Assembly (NCBI GenBank): GCA_014584345.1
Contig: JACTNB010000013.1
Span: forward strand, 186,001 to 250,000
Reading direction: 5' to 3'
Source of the DNA: Planctomycetota bacterium
GTDB taxonomy: Bacteria; Planctomycetota; Planctomycetia; Planctomycetales; Planctomycetaceae
DNA: 64,000 bases
The number at the start of each line of letters is the position of its first letter. Position 1 is the stretch's first letter. The notes beneath the pieces were generated by a model. That model saw only the letters and a program-made list of their open reading frames with translations, ran no database searches and was not told where the DNA came from. The position numbers and the translations under genes were made by a program. This document shows positions 1 through 9,158 of the stretch, piece by piece.

Positions 1-1417
1 GCGAAGCGGCCATTGTTGCCCGATCAAGCCGCGACAACAGGGATTCCAGATTCACGCGATGCAACAGGCCCAGCAGACCGGAAAAGCCGGCACGACTTCC
101 TCCCGCCGCCTGAACACGATCGCTATAATAGCCATGGATCTCCCGGTAGGACTCCTCGGGATCCTGGCGCAACAGCAGTTTGAGGCCCGCCAGAGGGATC
201 AATCCTGCCAGGGCCAGGTAACGATCCACCAGTCCGCGTGACGAGGGTTGCAACTCCCCGCCAGGCAGTCCCAGGCCGTGGATGGCGGCATAACCCCCGA
301 ACAGTTCGTCTGCTCCTTCTCCTCCCAGCACGACTCCCACGCGCTGCTTGAGGGACCGCGCCAGATGAAAAATGATAACATCCGAGGGCGTTGCCAGCGG
401 TTGCCCGGTTTCCGCGATCAACTCCCGCCAGGAATGGCGATAATCCCGCTCGGTGACGGGAACGGTACGAAAATCGCAACCCAACAGCGCCGCCGAGGCA
501 CGCGCCCAGGTGGACTCCGTCTGTTCCGCGGAGGGCTCGCCGCAACCGCATTCCGCCACAAAGTTCGGCCCGAGTTCTTCTCGGACATAACTTCCCAGCA
601 GACAGGAATCGACACCTCCCGACAGCATCATCCCCACGGGGACATCGCTGACCAGGCGGCAACGCACCGCCTCGCCCAAGGCTGCATCCAAGCGTGTCAC
701 CTCCTGTTCCGGCAGGCCAAAACGGTTCCCCACGGGATAGTCCCAGTAGCGTTCCAGACGCGTGCCGTCGCGATCCTGAACCAGCACGTGAGCCGGCGGG
801 AGTGAGAGAATCCCCTCCCGCAACGTCTCCGACCCGAGCGTAACGCGGAGAGTCATCAGGTAATGCACGAGCGCGCGAGGGTTGATCCCGCCAGTCATTC
901 CCGCATGCCCGCTCAACACGTTCGGGCTGCTGGCAAACAGTAGTTCGTGTCCACGCTCGGCATAATACAGGGGTTTAATGCCAAAACGATCGCGGGCCAG
1001 GATCAGGCGTTGCCGTGCCGCATCGTAGGCGGCGAAGGCAAACATGCCGCGCAGGTAAACAGGTGCTCGTGCTCCGTAAACCTGCAGGGTTCTCAAGAGG
1101 AGTTCCGTATCGCAATGGGTTCGCGGCGGTTCGGGAAATTCCACGCTGGTCAACTGCCGCAACTCCTCGGTGTTGTACAACTCCCCGTTGTAGACAAGAG
1201 TCCAGCGTCCATCCGCGGAGACCCAGGGTTGTTGTCCCTGGGAGGGATCGCGAATGGCCAGCCGGCGATGCGCCAGGACGGCCCGGGGATTGATGCGCAC
1301 CAGCCCGGCGTCGTCGGGTCCGCGGCGGCGCATGCGATCGCGCAGGTCCATTACCTGGGCGTCGGTCAGCGAAACGGGGCGTGCATCGGTGCTGACGATT
1401 CCCAGAATTCCGCACAC
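1..1417 (-). CDS. asnB: Asparagine synthetase (glutamine-hydrolysing), 3' end beyond window
   Basis: Makes asparagine from aspartate, ATP and glutamine-derived ammonia. The frame opens with GTG at 1417 and reads MCGILGIVS, so the conserved Cys2 nucleophile of class II glutamine amidotransferases sits directly after the start. A strong AGGAGGT ribosome site (1424-1430) lies six bases upstream and fixes this start. The ATP-pyrophosphatase P-loop is visible as MLSGGVDSCLLG near residue 265, followed by VVLGGEGADELFGGY. The last readable part (HRVNLESLLSRLDRATMAAS) is the usual segment before the substrate-binding core, so roughly the last quarter lies left of base 1. It follows the rhodanese gene by 74 bp on the same strand. 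In some bacteria such enzymes belong to polysaccharide clusters; the missing left context prevents a choice. Confidence 0.93.
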   Translation of the reverse strand, partial: MCGILGIVSTDARPVSLTDAQVMDLRDRMRRRGPDDAGLVRINPRAVLAHRRLAIRDPSQGQQPWVSADGRWTLVYNGELYNTEELRQLTSVEFPEPPRTHCDTELLLRTLQVYGARAPVYLRGMFAFAAYDAARQRLILARDRFGIKPLYYAERGHELLFASSPNVLSGHAGMTGGINPRALVHYLMTLRVTLGSETLREGILSLPPAHVLVQDRDGTRLERYWDYPVGNRFGLPEQEVTRLDAALGEAVRCRLVSDVPVGMMLSGGVDSCLLGSYVREELGPNFVAECGCGEPSAEQTESTWARASAALLGCDFRTVPVTERDYRHSWRELIAETGQPLATPSDVIIFHLARSLKQRVGVVLGGEGADELFGGYAAIHGLGLPGGELQPSSRGLVDRYLALAGLIPLAGLKLLLRQDPEESYREIHGYYSDRVQAAGGSRAGFSGLLGLLHRVNLESLLSRLDRATMAAS

Positions 1418-1491
1418 GGCTGCACCTCCTTGTCGACCGGTCCCCGCGCGGGCCTGCAAACAGGCCGGGGACTCCCGCGGAATTTATCGAT

Positions 1492-1824
1492 TCAGTAACG
1501 GGGCAGCCCCGGATCGATCGATTGCGCCCATTCATCAATCCCCCCCGCCATGCTTTTCACATTGTGAAAACCTTGCGAGTGCAGCCAGCGGGCCACGCGC
1601 AGACTGCGTCCTCCATGATGACAATACACCACGATCTCGTCGAGCTTCCGTGGATGCAGTTCGTCCACGCGTCGAGACAGTTCACTCAGGGGCAGCAATT
1701 GGGACGGCTCGATTCGAACCAGATCGTATTCGTCCTGTTCGCGGCAGTCGAGCAGCAGGAAGGCGTCGTGGCGGGCCAGTTTTTCATGGACTTCGCGGCA
1801 AGTGATTTCGAGAGGATCGGACAT
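1492..1824 (-). CDS. Single-domain rhodanese-like protein
   Basis: A 110-residue cytoplasmic single rhodanese domain, probably a sulfurtransferase that carries a persulfide on its active cysteine. The active loop is CHHGGRS, with Cys68 and Arg73 fitting the CxxGxR pattern, preceded by the strand EIVVYC. The N-terminal LLLDCREQDEY and the C-terminal GFHNVKSMAGGIDEW are typical for the family. There is no signal peptide or fused domain. It lies between the DUF1501 gene (82 bp upstream) and asnB (74 bp downstream) on one strand and may be cotranscribed. The physiological acceptor cannot be told from the sequence. Confidence 0.9.
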   Translation of the reverse strand: MSDPLEITCREVHEKLARHDAFLLLDCREQDEYDLVRIEPSQLLPLSELSRRVDELHPRKLDEIVVYCHHGGRSLRVARWLHSQGFHNVKSMAGGIDEWAQSIDPGLPRY

Positions 1825-1906
1825 GAATTTCCAAGGAATCGCTGGGTTCTGGTGATGACGCGGGACAACGCTACGATCAGATCGCCTGGTGGCGATCCCT
1901 CGAAAT

Positions 1907-3310
1907 TCAGGCCTGGATCAAATCCTTAACGACCTTCCCGTAGATATCGGTCAGCCGGAAATCGCGACCGGCATAACGGTAGGTCAGTTGCTCGTGATTG
2001 ATTCCCATGAGATGCATGATGGTGGCATGCAGGTCGTGCATGTGGACGCGATCGCTCACGGAGTAATAGCCGTAATCATCGGTTTCCCCGTAGGCCAGGC
2101 CTCCGCGGGCACCTCCCCCGGCCAGCCACATGGTGAAACCTTGTGGATTGTGGTCGCGACCGTTGGTTCCCTGGGCAACGGGAGTTCGGCCGAATTCCCC
2201 GCCCCAGATCACCAGAGTGTCATCCAACAGGCCCCGTTGCTTCAGATCCTTCAGTAATCCCGCAATGGGCTGATCGACCGCCAACGCGTTCTTCTGGTGC
2301 CCTTCCTTGAGATTACCATGCTGATCCCACACGTTGCCCGTGGAGACTTGAATAAAACGAACCCCCGCTTCCGCCAGCCGGCGGGCCATCAGGCATTGCT
2401 TGCCGAAATTATCGGTCTCCTTTTTCCCGATGCCGTACAGTTGCAACGTGGCAGCGCTTTCTCCGCTGATATCCAGTACGCCGGGTGCCATGGTCTGCAT
2501 CCGGAAGGCCAGTTCAAAGGCTTCCATGGCTCCTTCGATATCCGGCCCCGCTCCCACGTCGCGCAGATGATTGTGATTCAACCCCTGCACCAGGTCGATC
2601 TGCTGGCGTTGCTCCGCGCGGGTCAACTGGGGATTCTCAAGGTTTTCGATCTTCCCGTCACCCAGTCGGCCCGCGCTGCCAAGCGTGGTGGCCTGATGCT
2701 TGGCGGGCAGGAATGCGGAGCCATAATTGCGGGGGCCGCCGTGCGCGGTGGGAGGGCTGATGGCCATGAAGGCCGGCAGATTCTGATTCTCGGCCCCCAA
2801 GCCATAGGAAAGCCAGGCCCCCATCGACGGGCGAACCATGCTGTCCGAACCGGTGTGCAACATGGAAACCGCCTGCCCGTGAGATTGTCCCTTCGAGTGC
2901 ATCGAACGAATCACGCACAGGTCATCCGCGCAGGTCGCCACCCCCGGAAAAAGTTCGGAAATCATCTGCCCGCTCTCCCCGTGCCGCGAAAATTTCCAGG
3001 GGGATTTCATCAGTGTCGATTTCGCGCTGATATTGGCCGCCGTGGCAAAGGGAAGATCCTTGCCATCGTCCTGTTGGAGCCGGGGCTTGTAGTCGAAGGT
3101 ATCAACCTGACTGGGGCCTCCATGCATGAACAGAAAAATCGCCCTGCGCGCGCGCGGGGCATGATGCCAGGGCGAAGCAACGGCCTGCGGGGCGGCAACG
3201 GAGTGTTGCTGCAACAGGTCCAGCAATGCCAAGCCGCCAAACCCACAGGTGGCGGCATTCAACAGGGAACGGCGCGAGAGAACATGTTCCGTCGGATTGT
3301 GATACAGCAT
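1907..3310 (-). CDS. DUF1501 family secreted protein
   Basis: A 467-residue DUF1501 protein, a family abundant in planctomycetes with an alkaline-phosphatase/sulfatase-like fold and no established substrate. The start at 3310 was chosen because it leaves an N-terminus with a Tat-like segment (SRRSLLNAATCGFGGLALL), has a GGAG site upstream, and lies 17 bases after the stop of the preceding gene; a longer in-frame start at 3382 would overlap that gene. Family marks include FLFMHGGPSQVDTFDYKP, WGGEFGRTPV, the DHNP motif and TMWLAGGGARGG. It forms the usual two-gene unit with the PSCyt1/DUF1549/DUF1553 protein upstream. Export by the Tat route is inferred. Confidence 0.92.
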   Translation of the reverse strand: MLYHNPTEHVLSRRSLLNAATCGFGGLALLDLLQQHSVAAPQAVASPWHHAPRARRAIFLFMHGGPSQVDTFDYKPRLQQDDGKDLPFATAANISAKSTLMKSPWKFSRHGESGQMISELFPGVATCADDLCVIRSMHSKGQSHGQAVSMLHTGSDSMVRPSMGAWLSYGLGAENQNLPAFMAISPPTAHGGPRNYGSAFLPAKHQATTLGSAGRLGDGKIENLENPQLTRAEQRQQIDLVQGLNHNHLRDVGAGPDIEGAMEAFELAFRMQTMAPGVLDISGESAATLQLYGIGKKETDNFGKQCLMARRLAEAGVRFIQVSTGNVWDQHGNLKEGHQKNALAVDQPIAGLLKDLKQRGLLDDTLVIWGGEFGRTPVAQGTNGRDHNPQGFTMWLAGGGARGGLAYGETDDYGYYSVSDRVHMHDLHATIMHLMGINHEQLTYRYAGRDFRLTDIYGKVVKDLIQA

Positions 3311-3327
3311 GGCAAGGACTCCGTGTC

Positions 3328-6222
3328 TCAGTCGAGATATCGAAATTCGGTGGAAATCAACAGGGCCTGGACCATCTCGCACCAGACGGCATGCACTCGG
3401 GCGGGATCTACGTCCTCCCCGAGCCGCTGTGCGAGATAACCCTGGAGTAATTCCTCGTCCCGTTGTTCAGGCAGACGACCAAACAGGCTCAAGTACAGCG
3501 AAGGCAAGCCCGAAAACGAGCCGGCCCCATGTTCGGCAAACAGGCGGTCGACCAGATCGCGGCTAGTATCGCGCACTTGAGGATGATTCAGCAGGAACAG
3601 CGCCTGCGATGGCACGTTCGTGGCGGGGCGTTTCCCCACGACCATTTCAGGATTGGCAAAATCAAACAGGACCGCAATCCCCGTCAACTGATTCCTCAGC
3701 ACGGGTTGATACACGGCCCGCCTCGCAGCATATTCCTGGGCAAGCTGGGAATTGGCCTGATTGTTGTTGTCCACCACCAGGCGACCAAAATGGGAGACGG
3801 TGGAGCCCCCACGCGATTCGTCCAATTTGCGCTGCAGCAGCACGAACGTATCCCTGATTTCCTCCGCCGACAGGGGCCGACGGTGACCGCGCCATAACAG
3901 GCGGTTTTCCGGATCGATTTCATACGCCTCGGGCTGATGCTGCTTGCCACGCTGGTACACCTCGCCAAGCACGATCGCGCGGACCAGCTTTTTCGTGGAC
4001 CAGTTCGTATCCATGAAATAAGCTGACAACGCATCGAGCAACTCCGGATGCGTGGGAGGGATGCCCTGCATTCCAAAATTATCGACCGAAGTCACCAGAC
4101 CCTCGCCCAGCAGATGCATCCAGATACGATTCACGTACACCCGCGATACCAGGGGCGAGGCCTCGGTCACGAGCCAATCGGCCAATTCCCGGCGGCCGCT
4201 TCCCTGCAGGATATCCAGCGAAGCCTGTTCCCCACTGAAAATTTTCAGGCTGCCACGAGGCACGGTCGCCCCCGGATTGGTATGTTCACCCCGAATCATG
4301 ATCGGACAATCCACGCATTCCTCCAGATCCTGAACCGCGATCGCCTGAGGTACGGGAGGAGGAGACTGTGACTGCAGTTTCTTCAGCGATTGCTGATGTT
4401 CCTCGAGTTGCTTCCGCGCCAGTTCCCAGTTGTTTTCCGCCAGGCGCAACTCGGCATCGTCGAGGGGCGGTTCCGTGGCGGAGGGGACTCTCAAAAACTG
4501 CACGGCATCGACAATGACATAGTCCGTCGTCCCCTCGGTGGAAACGATCACCTGCACCTCGGCATTGGCGGGAAACTCGAATTCCTCGAGCAGCACGTAA
4601 TTCCCCAGTAGATCGGGCTTTTTCGTTTGATCGATGAAATAGGTTTTCCGCTGATCTCCCTGGACGACATGCACGGGAACCCGGGTATCGCGGCCGCTGC
4701 TGGGGACATAGGCGAACAACACCTGGTATTTACCGGGCTGCTTCAATGTCGTGGAGAAAATCGCCTGCTTTTCTCCCTTGTTCTGCTTGTTGTCGTGGAT
4801 GTAATTCGTGCCGACGAATGGCGAGGTGAACGTGGAGGCCTTCCATTCCCCCACAAGACGCGCCTGTTCATTGTCGAGCACCAGTGCGTTGCGCCCTTGC
4901 CGCAGCAGTTGCACCTGCTGTTCCAGTTGCTGCACCTGCTTCTCGCTGTTTTTTACCGTCCCCTGCAGTTCGACGAGTTGCTGCTGATGCTGTTGCAGGG
5001 ATTGCAGATGTTCCGGGGTGGTGGGAAGATCCCGGCGGAGCCAATCGGAAACATACTGCTGCATTTCTCCATTGAGAACCTGTGTCCCCTGGAAAATGCC
5101 CGCCATGGCGTAGTAATCGCTGGTCGGCACCGGATCGAACTTGTGATCGTGACAGCGGGCACAGCCCAGCGATAAACCCAGGAATACCTTGCCGAAGGAA
5201 TCGATCTGCTCGTCGATCACGTCGTACTTCAGCTTTTCCTTGTCCCGTTCGCTGAGCATCTTGGGACCGATCATCAGAAACCCGGTCGCCACGATTTTGT
5301 CCCGGCGATCTTCGTCGTTCCGGGCAGGCAGCAGGTCGCCGGCAATCTGTTCGGTAAAGAACTGGTGGATTGGCATATCCTGGTTGTAGGCCTGAATCAC
5401 GTAATCGCGGTAACGCCAGGCGTTATGGTAGGTGGCATTGAAGTCACCGCCGTTGGAATCGGCGTAGCGGGCTACGTCCAGCCAGTGCCGGCCCCAACGT
5501 TCGCCAAACTCGGGCCGCGCCAGAAGTTGATCCACCGTCGCTTCCCAGCGCGCGGGGGAAGGGTCATTCACAAATTCGAGAATGGCTTCCTCGGAGGGGG
5601 GCAAACCGATCAAGTCGTAATACAACCTGCGGAGTCGCTTTTCGGGCTTCGCCGCCGGGTTGGGGGTAATCCCCTGGGCTGCCAAGGGACGCCGCACCTG
5701 GAAATCGATCATCTCGGTGGGGGCGGCGGCATGCTCCTGCCTTTGCTCGGGAGTTGTCGCCAAGGGCCGGAAGGCCCAGAACTGTCGCGCCGCCTCCCAG
5801 TCGATTCCCTGCGATTTTCGAGGAGCGGAGTCGAGCTTGCGGGGATCGACCGCTCCGTTGGCAATCCAGGTTTCAAAATCACGAATAATGTGATCGGGCA
5901 ACTTCCCCGCCGGGGGCATCTCGTAGCTATCATACTTCAGCGAGGCGATCAGCAGACTTTTGTCCGGTTTGCCCGGTTCAATGGCGGGGCCGGAATCTCC
6001 ACCCTGCAGCAAACCGTCCCGGTGATCCAGTTGCAGTCCCCCTTTGATGGCCTCGCCCGAAGCCGCATGACACTTGTAGCAATGTTCGACAAGGACGGGC
6101 CGAATTTTCTTCTCGAAGAATTCAACCTCGGCCTGCTCGGCCCGCGCGGCGTTCGTGTGCGCCAGCAACATCAAAGCCAGGCAAATCCAGTGGGGACGAC
6201 GGGAAAACAGCGGGTATCGCAT
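3328..6222 (-). CDS. PSCyt1-DUF1549-DUF1553 planctomycete cytochrome protein
   Basis: A 964-residue exported multidomain protein. After a signal peptide (RYPLFSRRPHWICLALMLL) comes a planctomycete cytochrome-c module with one CxxCH haem motif (CYKCH, Cys48-His52), then DUF1549 with GERWGRHWLDVARYADSNGG. The middle (about 390-615) has a Gln/Glu/Leu-rich coiled coil, then a beta-rich region resembling a golvesin/Xly carbohydrate-binding domain (GKYQVLFAYVP, VIVDAVQFL). The C-terminal third is DUF1553 (SRVYVNRIWMHLLGEGLV, RRPLSAEEIRD). Such proteins are thought to work with their DUF1501 partner on polysaccharides, but no activity is proven. An alternative in-frame ATG at 6243 adds seven residues; neither start has a clear ribosome site. 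A plausible promoter lies at 6287-6315. Confidence 0.92.
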   Translation of the reverse strand: MRYPLFSRRPHWICLALMLLAHTNAARAEQAEVEFFEKKIRPVLVEHCYKCHAASGEAIKGGLQLDHRDGLLQGGDSGPAIEPGKPDKSLLIASLKYDSYEMPPAGKLPDHIIRDFETWIANGAVDPRKLDSAPRKSQGIDWEAARQFWAFRPLATTPEQRQEHAAAPTEMIDFQVRRPLAAQGITPNPAAKPEKRLRRLYYDLIGLPPSEEAILEFVNDPSPARWEATVDQLLARPEFGERWGRHWLDVARYADSNGGDFNATYHNAWRYRDYVIQAYNQDMPIHQFFTEQIAGDLLPARNDEDRRDKIVATGFLMIGPKMLSERDKEKLKYDVIDEQIDSFGKVFLGLSLGCARCHDHKFDPVPTSDYYAMAGIFQGTQVLNGEMQQYVSDWLRRDLPTTPEHLQSLQQHQQQLVELQGTVKNSEKQVQQLEQQVQLLRQGRNALVLDNEQARLVGEWKASTFTSPFVGTNYIHDNKQNKGEKQAIFSTTLKQPGKYQVLFAYVPSSGRDTRVPVHVVQGDQRKTYFIDQTKKPDLLGNYVLLEEFEFPANAEVQVIVSTEGTTDYVIVDAVQFLRVPSATEPPLDDAELRLAENNWELARKQLEEHQQSLKKLQSQSPPPVPQAIAVQDLEECVDCPIMIRGEHTNPGATVPRGSLKIFSGEQASLDILQGSGRRELADWLVTEASPLVSRVYVNRIWMHLLGEGLVTSVDNFGMQGIPPTHPELLDALSAYFMDTNWSTKKLVRAIVLGEVYQRGKQHQPEAYEIDPENRLLWRGHRRPLSAEEIRDTFVLLQRKLDESRGGSTVSHFGRLVVDNNNQANSQLAQEYAARRAVYQPVLRNQLTGIAVLFDFANPEMVVGKRPATNVPSQALFLLNHPQVRDTSRDLVDRLFAEHGAGSFSGLPSLYLSLFGRLPEQRDEELLQGYLAQRLGEDVDPARVHAVWCEMVQALLISTEFRYLD

Positions 6223-6286
6223 ATCCGATGGTCCAGTCCGCATGAGGAGGCGTGAGGTATGGGGAGGCAGGATCTATTGGTATCGG

Positions 6287-6315
6287 TTTATACTTTACCT
6301 TCCCATCGTCACCAA
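6287..6315 (-). promoter_or_regulatory. Sigma70-type promoter for the PSCyt1/DUF1501 unit
   Basis: Read on the minus strand there is TTGGTG (6315-6310), a 17-base spacer and TATAAA (6292-6287). Spacing is ideal and both boxes are near consensus. The predicted start of transcription is about 60 bases before the ATG at 6222. It is the only such pair I noticed in the divergent gap. No experimental support. Confidence 0.45.
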
Positions 6316-6525
6316 CAAAAGAGAAATCACAGGGGAATGCCCAGATTCCCGCGAGTTCGGGAGAACTCGGCTGGATTCTAACGACACCCCCCCAAGGTCT
6401 CTTTCCCAACGCGTCAAACCCGATAAGATGGTCAACGGCCAGTTCTATCGGGTAGGACTTCCGAAGTACAAACGCAGAGGAAAACCAATGCGGGCTGCCC
6501 GTCTCGATTGGGAAGGAAGAGGGTC

Positions 6526-7146
6526 TTGTCACTGGAAAAACAAGAACGATTTTTAATCAGCGCGGGGTTGTTTGAATTTGCCCTGCTGGTGGTGGCCATG
6601 GGGTTGGGCTGGCTGTTCGCGATTTCGCCCGGGGCTCATTTGTCGGTGAATTTGACCGCGGTGGTCTGGGGGATCCTGGCGGCAATTCCACTGTTTCTGG
6701 TCTTTCTAGCCATCGAGCATCTGCCGATCGCGCCGATCCAGAAAATTCAGGAAACCGTCCTGAACACGCTGGGAAATCATCTCGCGGAATGCAATTGGCT
6801 GGAACTGGCTCTGCTGGCAGCGCTGGCGGGGGTGGGTGAAGAGGTGCTGTTCCGCGGCTTTCTCATGAACTGGCTTGAATCCCTGGGGGGCTATTGGCTG
6901 GGCTTCCTCCTCAGCAGCATCGCGTTTGGTCTGATGCATGCCGTCACCTGGGTGTACACGCTGTTTGCCTGCGCCGCGGGGGCCTACTTCGGCTGGTTGT
7001 ACGACGCCACGGGGGAGCGAAATCTGTTGCCCCCGATCCTCTGCCACTCCATTTACGATTTCCTGGCGTTTCTGGTGATCGTGCGAGACGTGCATCGCGA
7101 ACGTGCCGAGCAGGACGAAAATGGACTTGCCGAGGATGACGCCTGA
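6526..7146 (+). CDS. CPBP family intramembrane metalloprotease
   Basis: A membrane-embedded protease of the CPBP (CAAX prenyl protease 2-like, Abi) family, about 206 residues with several hydrophobic helices. The three family motifs are present in order: EEVLFRGF (EExxxR), then FGLMHA (FxxxH), then CHSIYDFLAF with the last metal-ligand histidine. The start is TTG at 6526, placed seven bases after GGAAGGAAG at 6510-6518; another TTG at 6508 would add six residues but has no ribosome site. Members process prenylated or signal-like peptides in some organisms, or act as bacteriocin immunity factors; nothing nearby identifies a substrate. It is transcribed away from the PSCyt1 unit. Confidence 0.88.
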   Translation: MSLEKQERFLISAGLFEFALLVVAMGLGWLFAISPGAHLSVNLTAVVWGILAAIPLFLVFLAIEHLPIAPIQKIQETVLNTLGNHLAECNWLELALLAALAGVGEEVLFRGFLMNWLESLGGYWLGFLLSSIAFGLMHAVTWVYTLFACAAGAYFGWLYDATGERNLLPPILCHSIYDFLAFLVIVRDVHRERAEQDENGLAEDDA

Positions 7147-7332
7147 CTCCCGTGTCTCGTCCATAACGGCTCTCACCGCAAACCGCGTATCAAGCCGCCC
7201 AAAGGATGATTACTCGTGAATCTGCCTTGTTTTCGTGGGGTGACGGCAGTACCGTGCCCTGAAGTAAAGTCCCTGTTGGAATGCGTCCGCTCTTCAGGCA
7301 GCAGGTATCCACTCTCCAGACAGAAAGTAAGA

Positions 7333-8175
7333 ATGGCGATGTTTACGGTATCTCATCGGGCAAAAAGGTTGGTGTTCTCCAGTATTCTGTGTCTCTGTTT
7401 CTGGTTCCTTCCGACGGGCTTTTCGGCAACGGCATGGGCCGAGCACGAAGGCAAAATCCAGGTGCTGCTCCTGGGAGACAGCACCACCGAAGGGAGCGTC
7501 CCTCGTCGCCTGAAGCCAGCGGGGCCACACCTGGAACAGATGCTGGAATCCCTGCTGGCAGCCGAGGGAAATCTGCCCGCCGTGCGGGTGATCAATTCCG
7601 GTTTGAGCGGCGAATACATCGAACGCCTGTTTTCCTCGGGACGTTACGATCGCGATGTCGCCAAACTGCCAGGCCTGGATTACATCTTCATCCGTTATGG
7701 GCTGAACGATCGGGCGCGAAGAGAAAATTTCGAAGTGAATTTCCCGCTCGATTTTCACCAGCTGCTGGCACGGCTGCGGGAAGATCATCCCCGGGCCAGG
7801 TTGATTCCCATGACGGTGATTCCCTACGCCGACGAGGCGGCCAGTCAGCAGATGAACGACTTGATTCGACAAGTCGGCTCGGCGGAAAAACTGGAGGTGT
7901 TCGATATTTATCCGGCCTATGCGGCGGCACTGGAGCAGGGCCCGAACATGCTCAACTATCGGCGATTTCCCCTGGCCAGTATTCCTGAAAAGTATCACCC
8001 GCTGGTTAAGCCGTACGTCAACGGCCCCAGTGTCGAAGTGATGGACAACGAACTCGATGCCGTGCTGGGCCATTTGCCGGGCTGGTATCGCGACCGGCAT
8101 CCCAACCTGGCCGGATACAATGTGATCGCCGTCGAGACCGCCAAATTCCTGACGGAAAAACTACGCCCAAACTAG
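7333..8175 (+). CDS. Secreted SGNH/GDSL hydrolase
   Basis: A roughly 280-residue exported esterase-like enzyme. After a signal peptide (KRLVFSSILCLCFWFLP, cleavage likely near AWA-EH) the SGNH blocks follow: GDST with nucleophile Ser50, NSGLSGEY (block II), YGLND (block III, GxND) and DRHPNLAGY (block V, DxxH). The family removes acyl groups from sugars or lipids. The start at 7333 is preferred because it puts the signal peptide at the N-terminus; a longer in-frame start at 7216 would bury it. The stop codon TAG (8173-8175) is part of a dispersed repeat that begins at 8169, so the repeat supplies the last codons of the gene. Confidence 0.85.
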   Translation: MAMFTVSHRAKRLVFSSILCLCFWFLPTGFSATAWAEHEGKIQVLLLGDSTTEGSVPRRLKPAGPHLEQMLESLLAAEGNLPAVRVINSGLSGEYIERLFSSGRYDRDVAKLPGLDYIFIRYGLNDRARRENFEVNFPLDFHQLLARLREDHPRARLIPMTVIPYADEAASQQMNDLIRQVGSAEKLEVFDIYPAYAAALEQGPNMLNYRRFPLASIPEKYHPLVKPYVNGPSVEVMDNELDAVLGHLPGWYRDRHPNLAGYNVIAVETAKFLTEKLRPN

Positions 8176-8411
8176 CCGCGCCCGTCAGGAAGCGGGCCAC
8201 GCTTGAGTCACTACATTCCCGTTGTAATCCACCCCGGTGGACCCCGTTGCTCGCCAGCAGGCCGGTTTGTCCGCCAGTGCGAGCACGGGTAAGTTCTGGC
8301 GTTTGCGGTGCATCCCCGAATAAACTAGCCGCGCCCGTCAGGAAGCGGGCCACGCTTGAGTCACTACATTTCCGTCGTGATCCACCCCGGTGGACCCCGT
8401 TGCTCGCCAGC
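8169..8411 (+). repeat. Tandem pair of 90-bp dispersed repeats
   Basis: Two direct copies, 8169-8258 and 8322-8411, share nearly the same 90 bases at an offset of 153. Each begins AAACTAGCCGCGCCCGTCAG, continues with the AGCGGGCC core, and ends in a conserved CCACCCCGGTGGACCCCG segment. The first copy overlaps the stop codon of the SGNH gene. Related copies lie at 17.2, 30.4-30.7, 41.5 and 56.2 kb. Read on the minus strand, the copies encode the peptide ARFLTGAAS, which should not be taken for a gene. The rest of the gap to 8504 holds nothing I can identify. Confidence 0.9.
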
Positions 8412-8504
8412 GTCGGATTCCCGAAGCCCCTGCCGCTCAAATTGCCATACGACACGCTTTCCCTGCTGCGCATTGCAGGCATGGCAGGCTACGCCGGGCA
8501 TATG

Positions 8505-9014
8505 TTATTCCTGCCGGGCTTTTTCGATCCGTCCCCACATGTGACCTCCCTTTTCGCCGTGTTGCCAGGTGCCGGCATAGCGATCCTTGTCGAAGAGGAC
8601 GCGGCACGAGAAGGTTCCCATTCCGGGAATGGTAAAGTTTGTCATGGAAACCACGGGGGTATCGCCGGCCCACTCGATCGGCACGGGAATTGGCATGACG
8701 GTATCAACCTTGCCATATTTCACACGGGTTTGGAATACCCACATGTTGCCGTTCAATTTGTTGATCTGGCTGATCTCGTAACGCTCGGGTTTGCCCCCCT
8801 GGTTCTCTGGTTCATCCATCAGGGTGAAATGCCCCACGAGCACGGTATTCGCCATGCGTTCGCTGAAGGCCTGTTCCCGAGGTTCCAGGGGAGCAGCCGG
8901 ACCGGGGGAGTCTCCCTTTTTCTGGTCGTCTCCCCGGAGATCGCCAACCCCTCCGATTCCCAATATCAGGCAGGCAAGCACGCATACAGACCATGGCATA
9001 ATCGGACGGAACAT
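8505..9014 (-). CDS. Secreted protein of unknown function
   Basis: A 169-residue protein with a clear signal peptide (MPWSVCVLACLILGIGGVG) and a charged linker (DDQKKGDSPGPAAPLEPRE). The mature part begins LVGHFTLMDEPENQGG and contains VSMTNFTIPGMGTFSCRVLF and RYAGTWQHGEKGGHMWGRI, which suggests a small beta-rich domain. The ATG at 9014 is supported by AGGAGA eight bases upstream. I do not recognise a characterised family. It is convergent with the SGNH gene, from which the tandem repeat pair separates it, and divergent from mazG. Confidence 0.78.
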   Translation of the reverse strand: MFRPIMPWSVCVLACLILGIGGVGDLRGDDQKKGDSPGPAAPLEPREQAFSERMANTVLVGHFTLMDEPENQGGKPERYEISQINKLNGNMWVFQTRVKYGKVDTVMPIPVPIEWAGDTPVVSMTNFTIPGMGTFSCRVLFDKDRYAGTWQHGEKGGHMWGRIEKARQE

Positions 9015-9158
9015 CGGTTTTCTCCTATGAGGTTGGGAGGTGAAAGTTGGTCGGCACGGGGCCGCTCGATTGTTGCGAGACGGTGTTCTATTATAGTCGC
9101 GTAAACGCCCGGGCCTTCAAGGCTGGGTTACCTACTTCCTCGATAAGAATTCGGAATC

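Noticed and set aside
8169..8411. CRISPR-like array from the two 90-bp repeats
   Set aside because: Only two units, far longer than CRISPR repeats, and the same core is dispersed elsewhere in both orientations; no cas genes.
8018..8482. Minus-strand frame with two SDSSVARFLTGAAS peptides
   Set aside because: These peptides are translations of the dispersed repeat, and a similar peptide appears at 30.7 kb; not a protein family.
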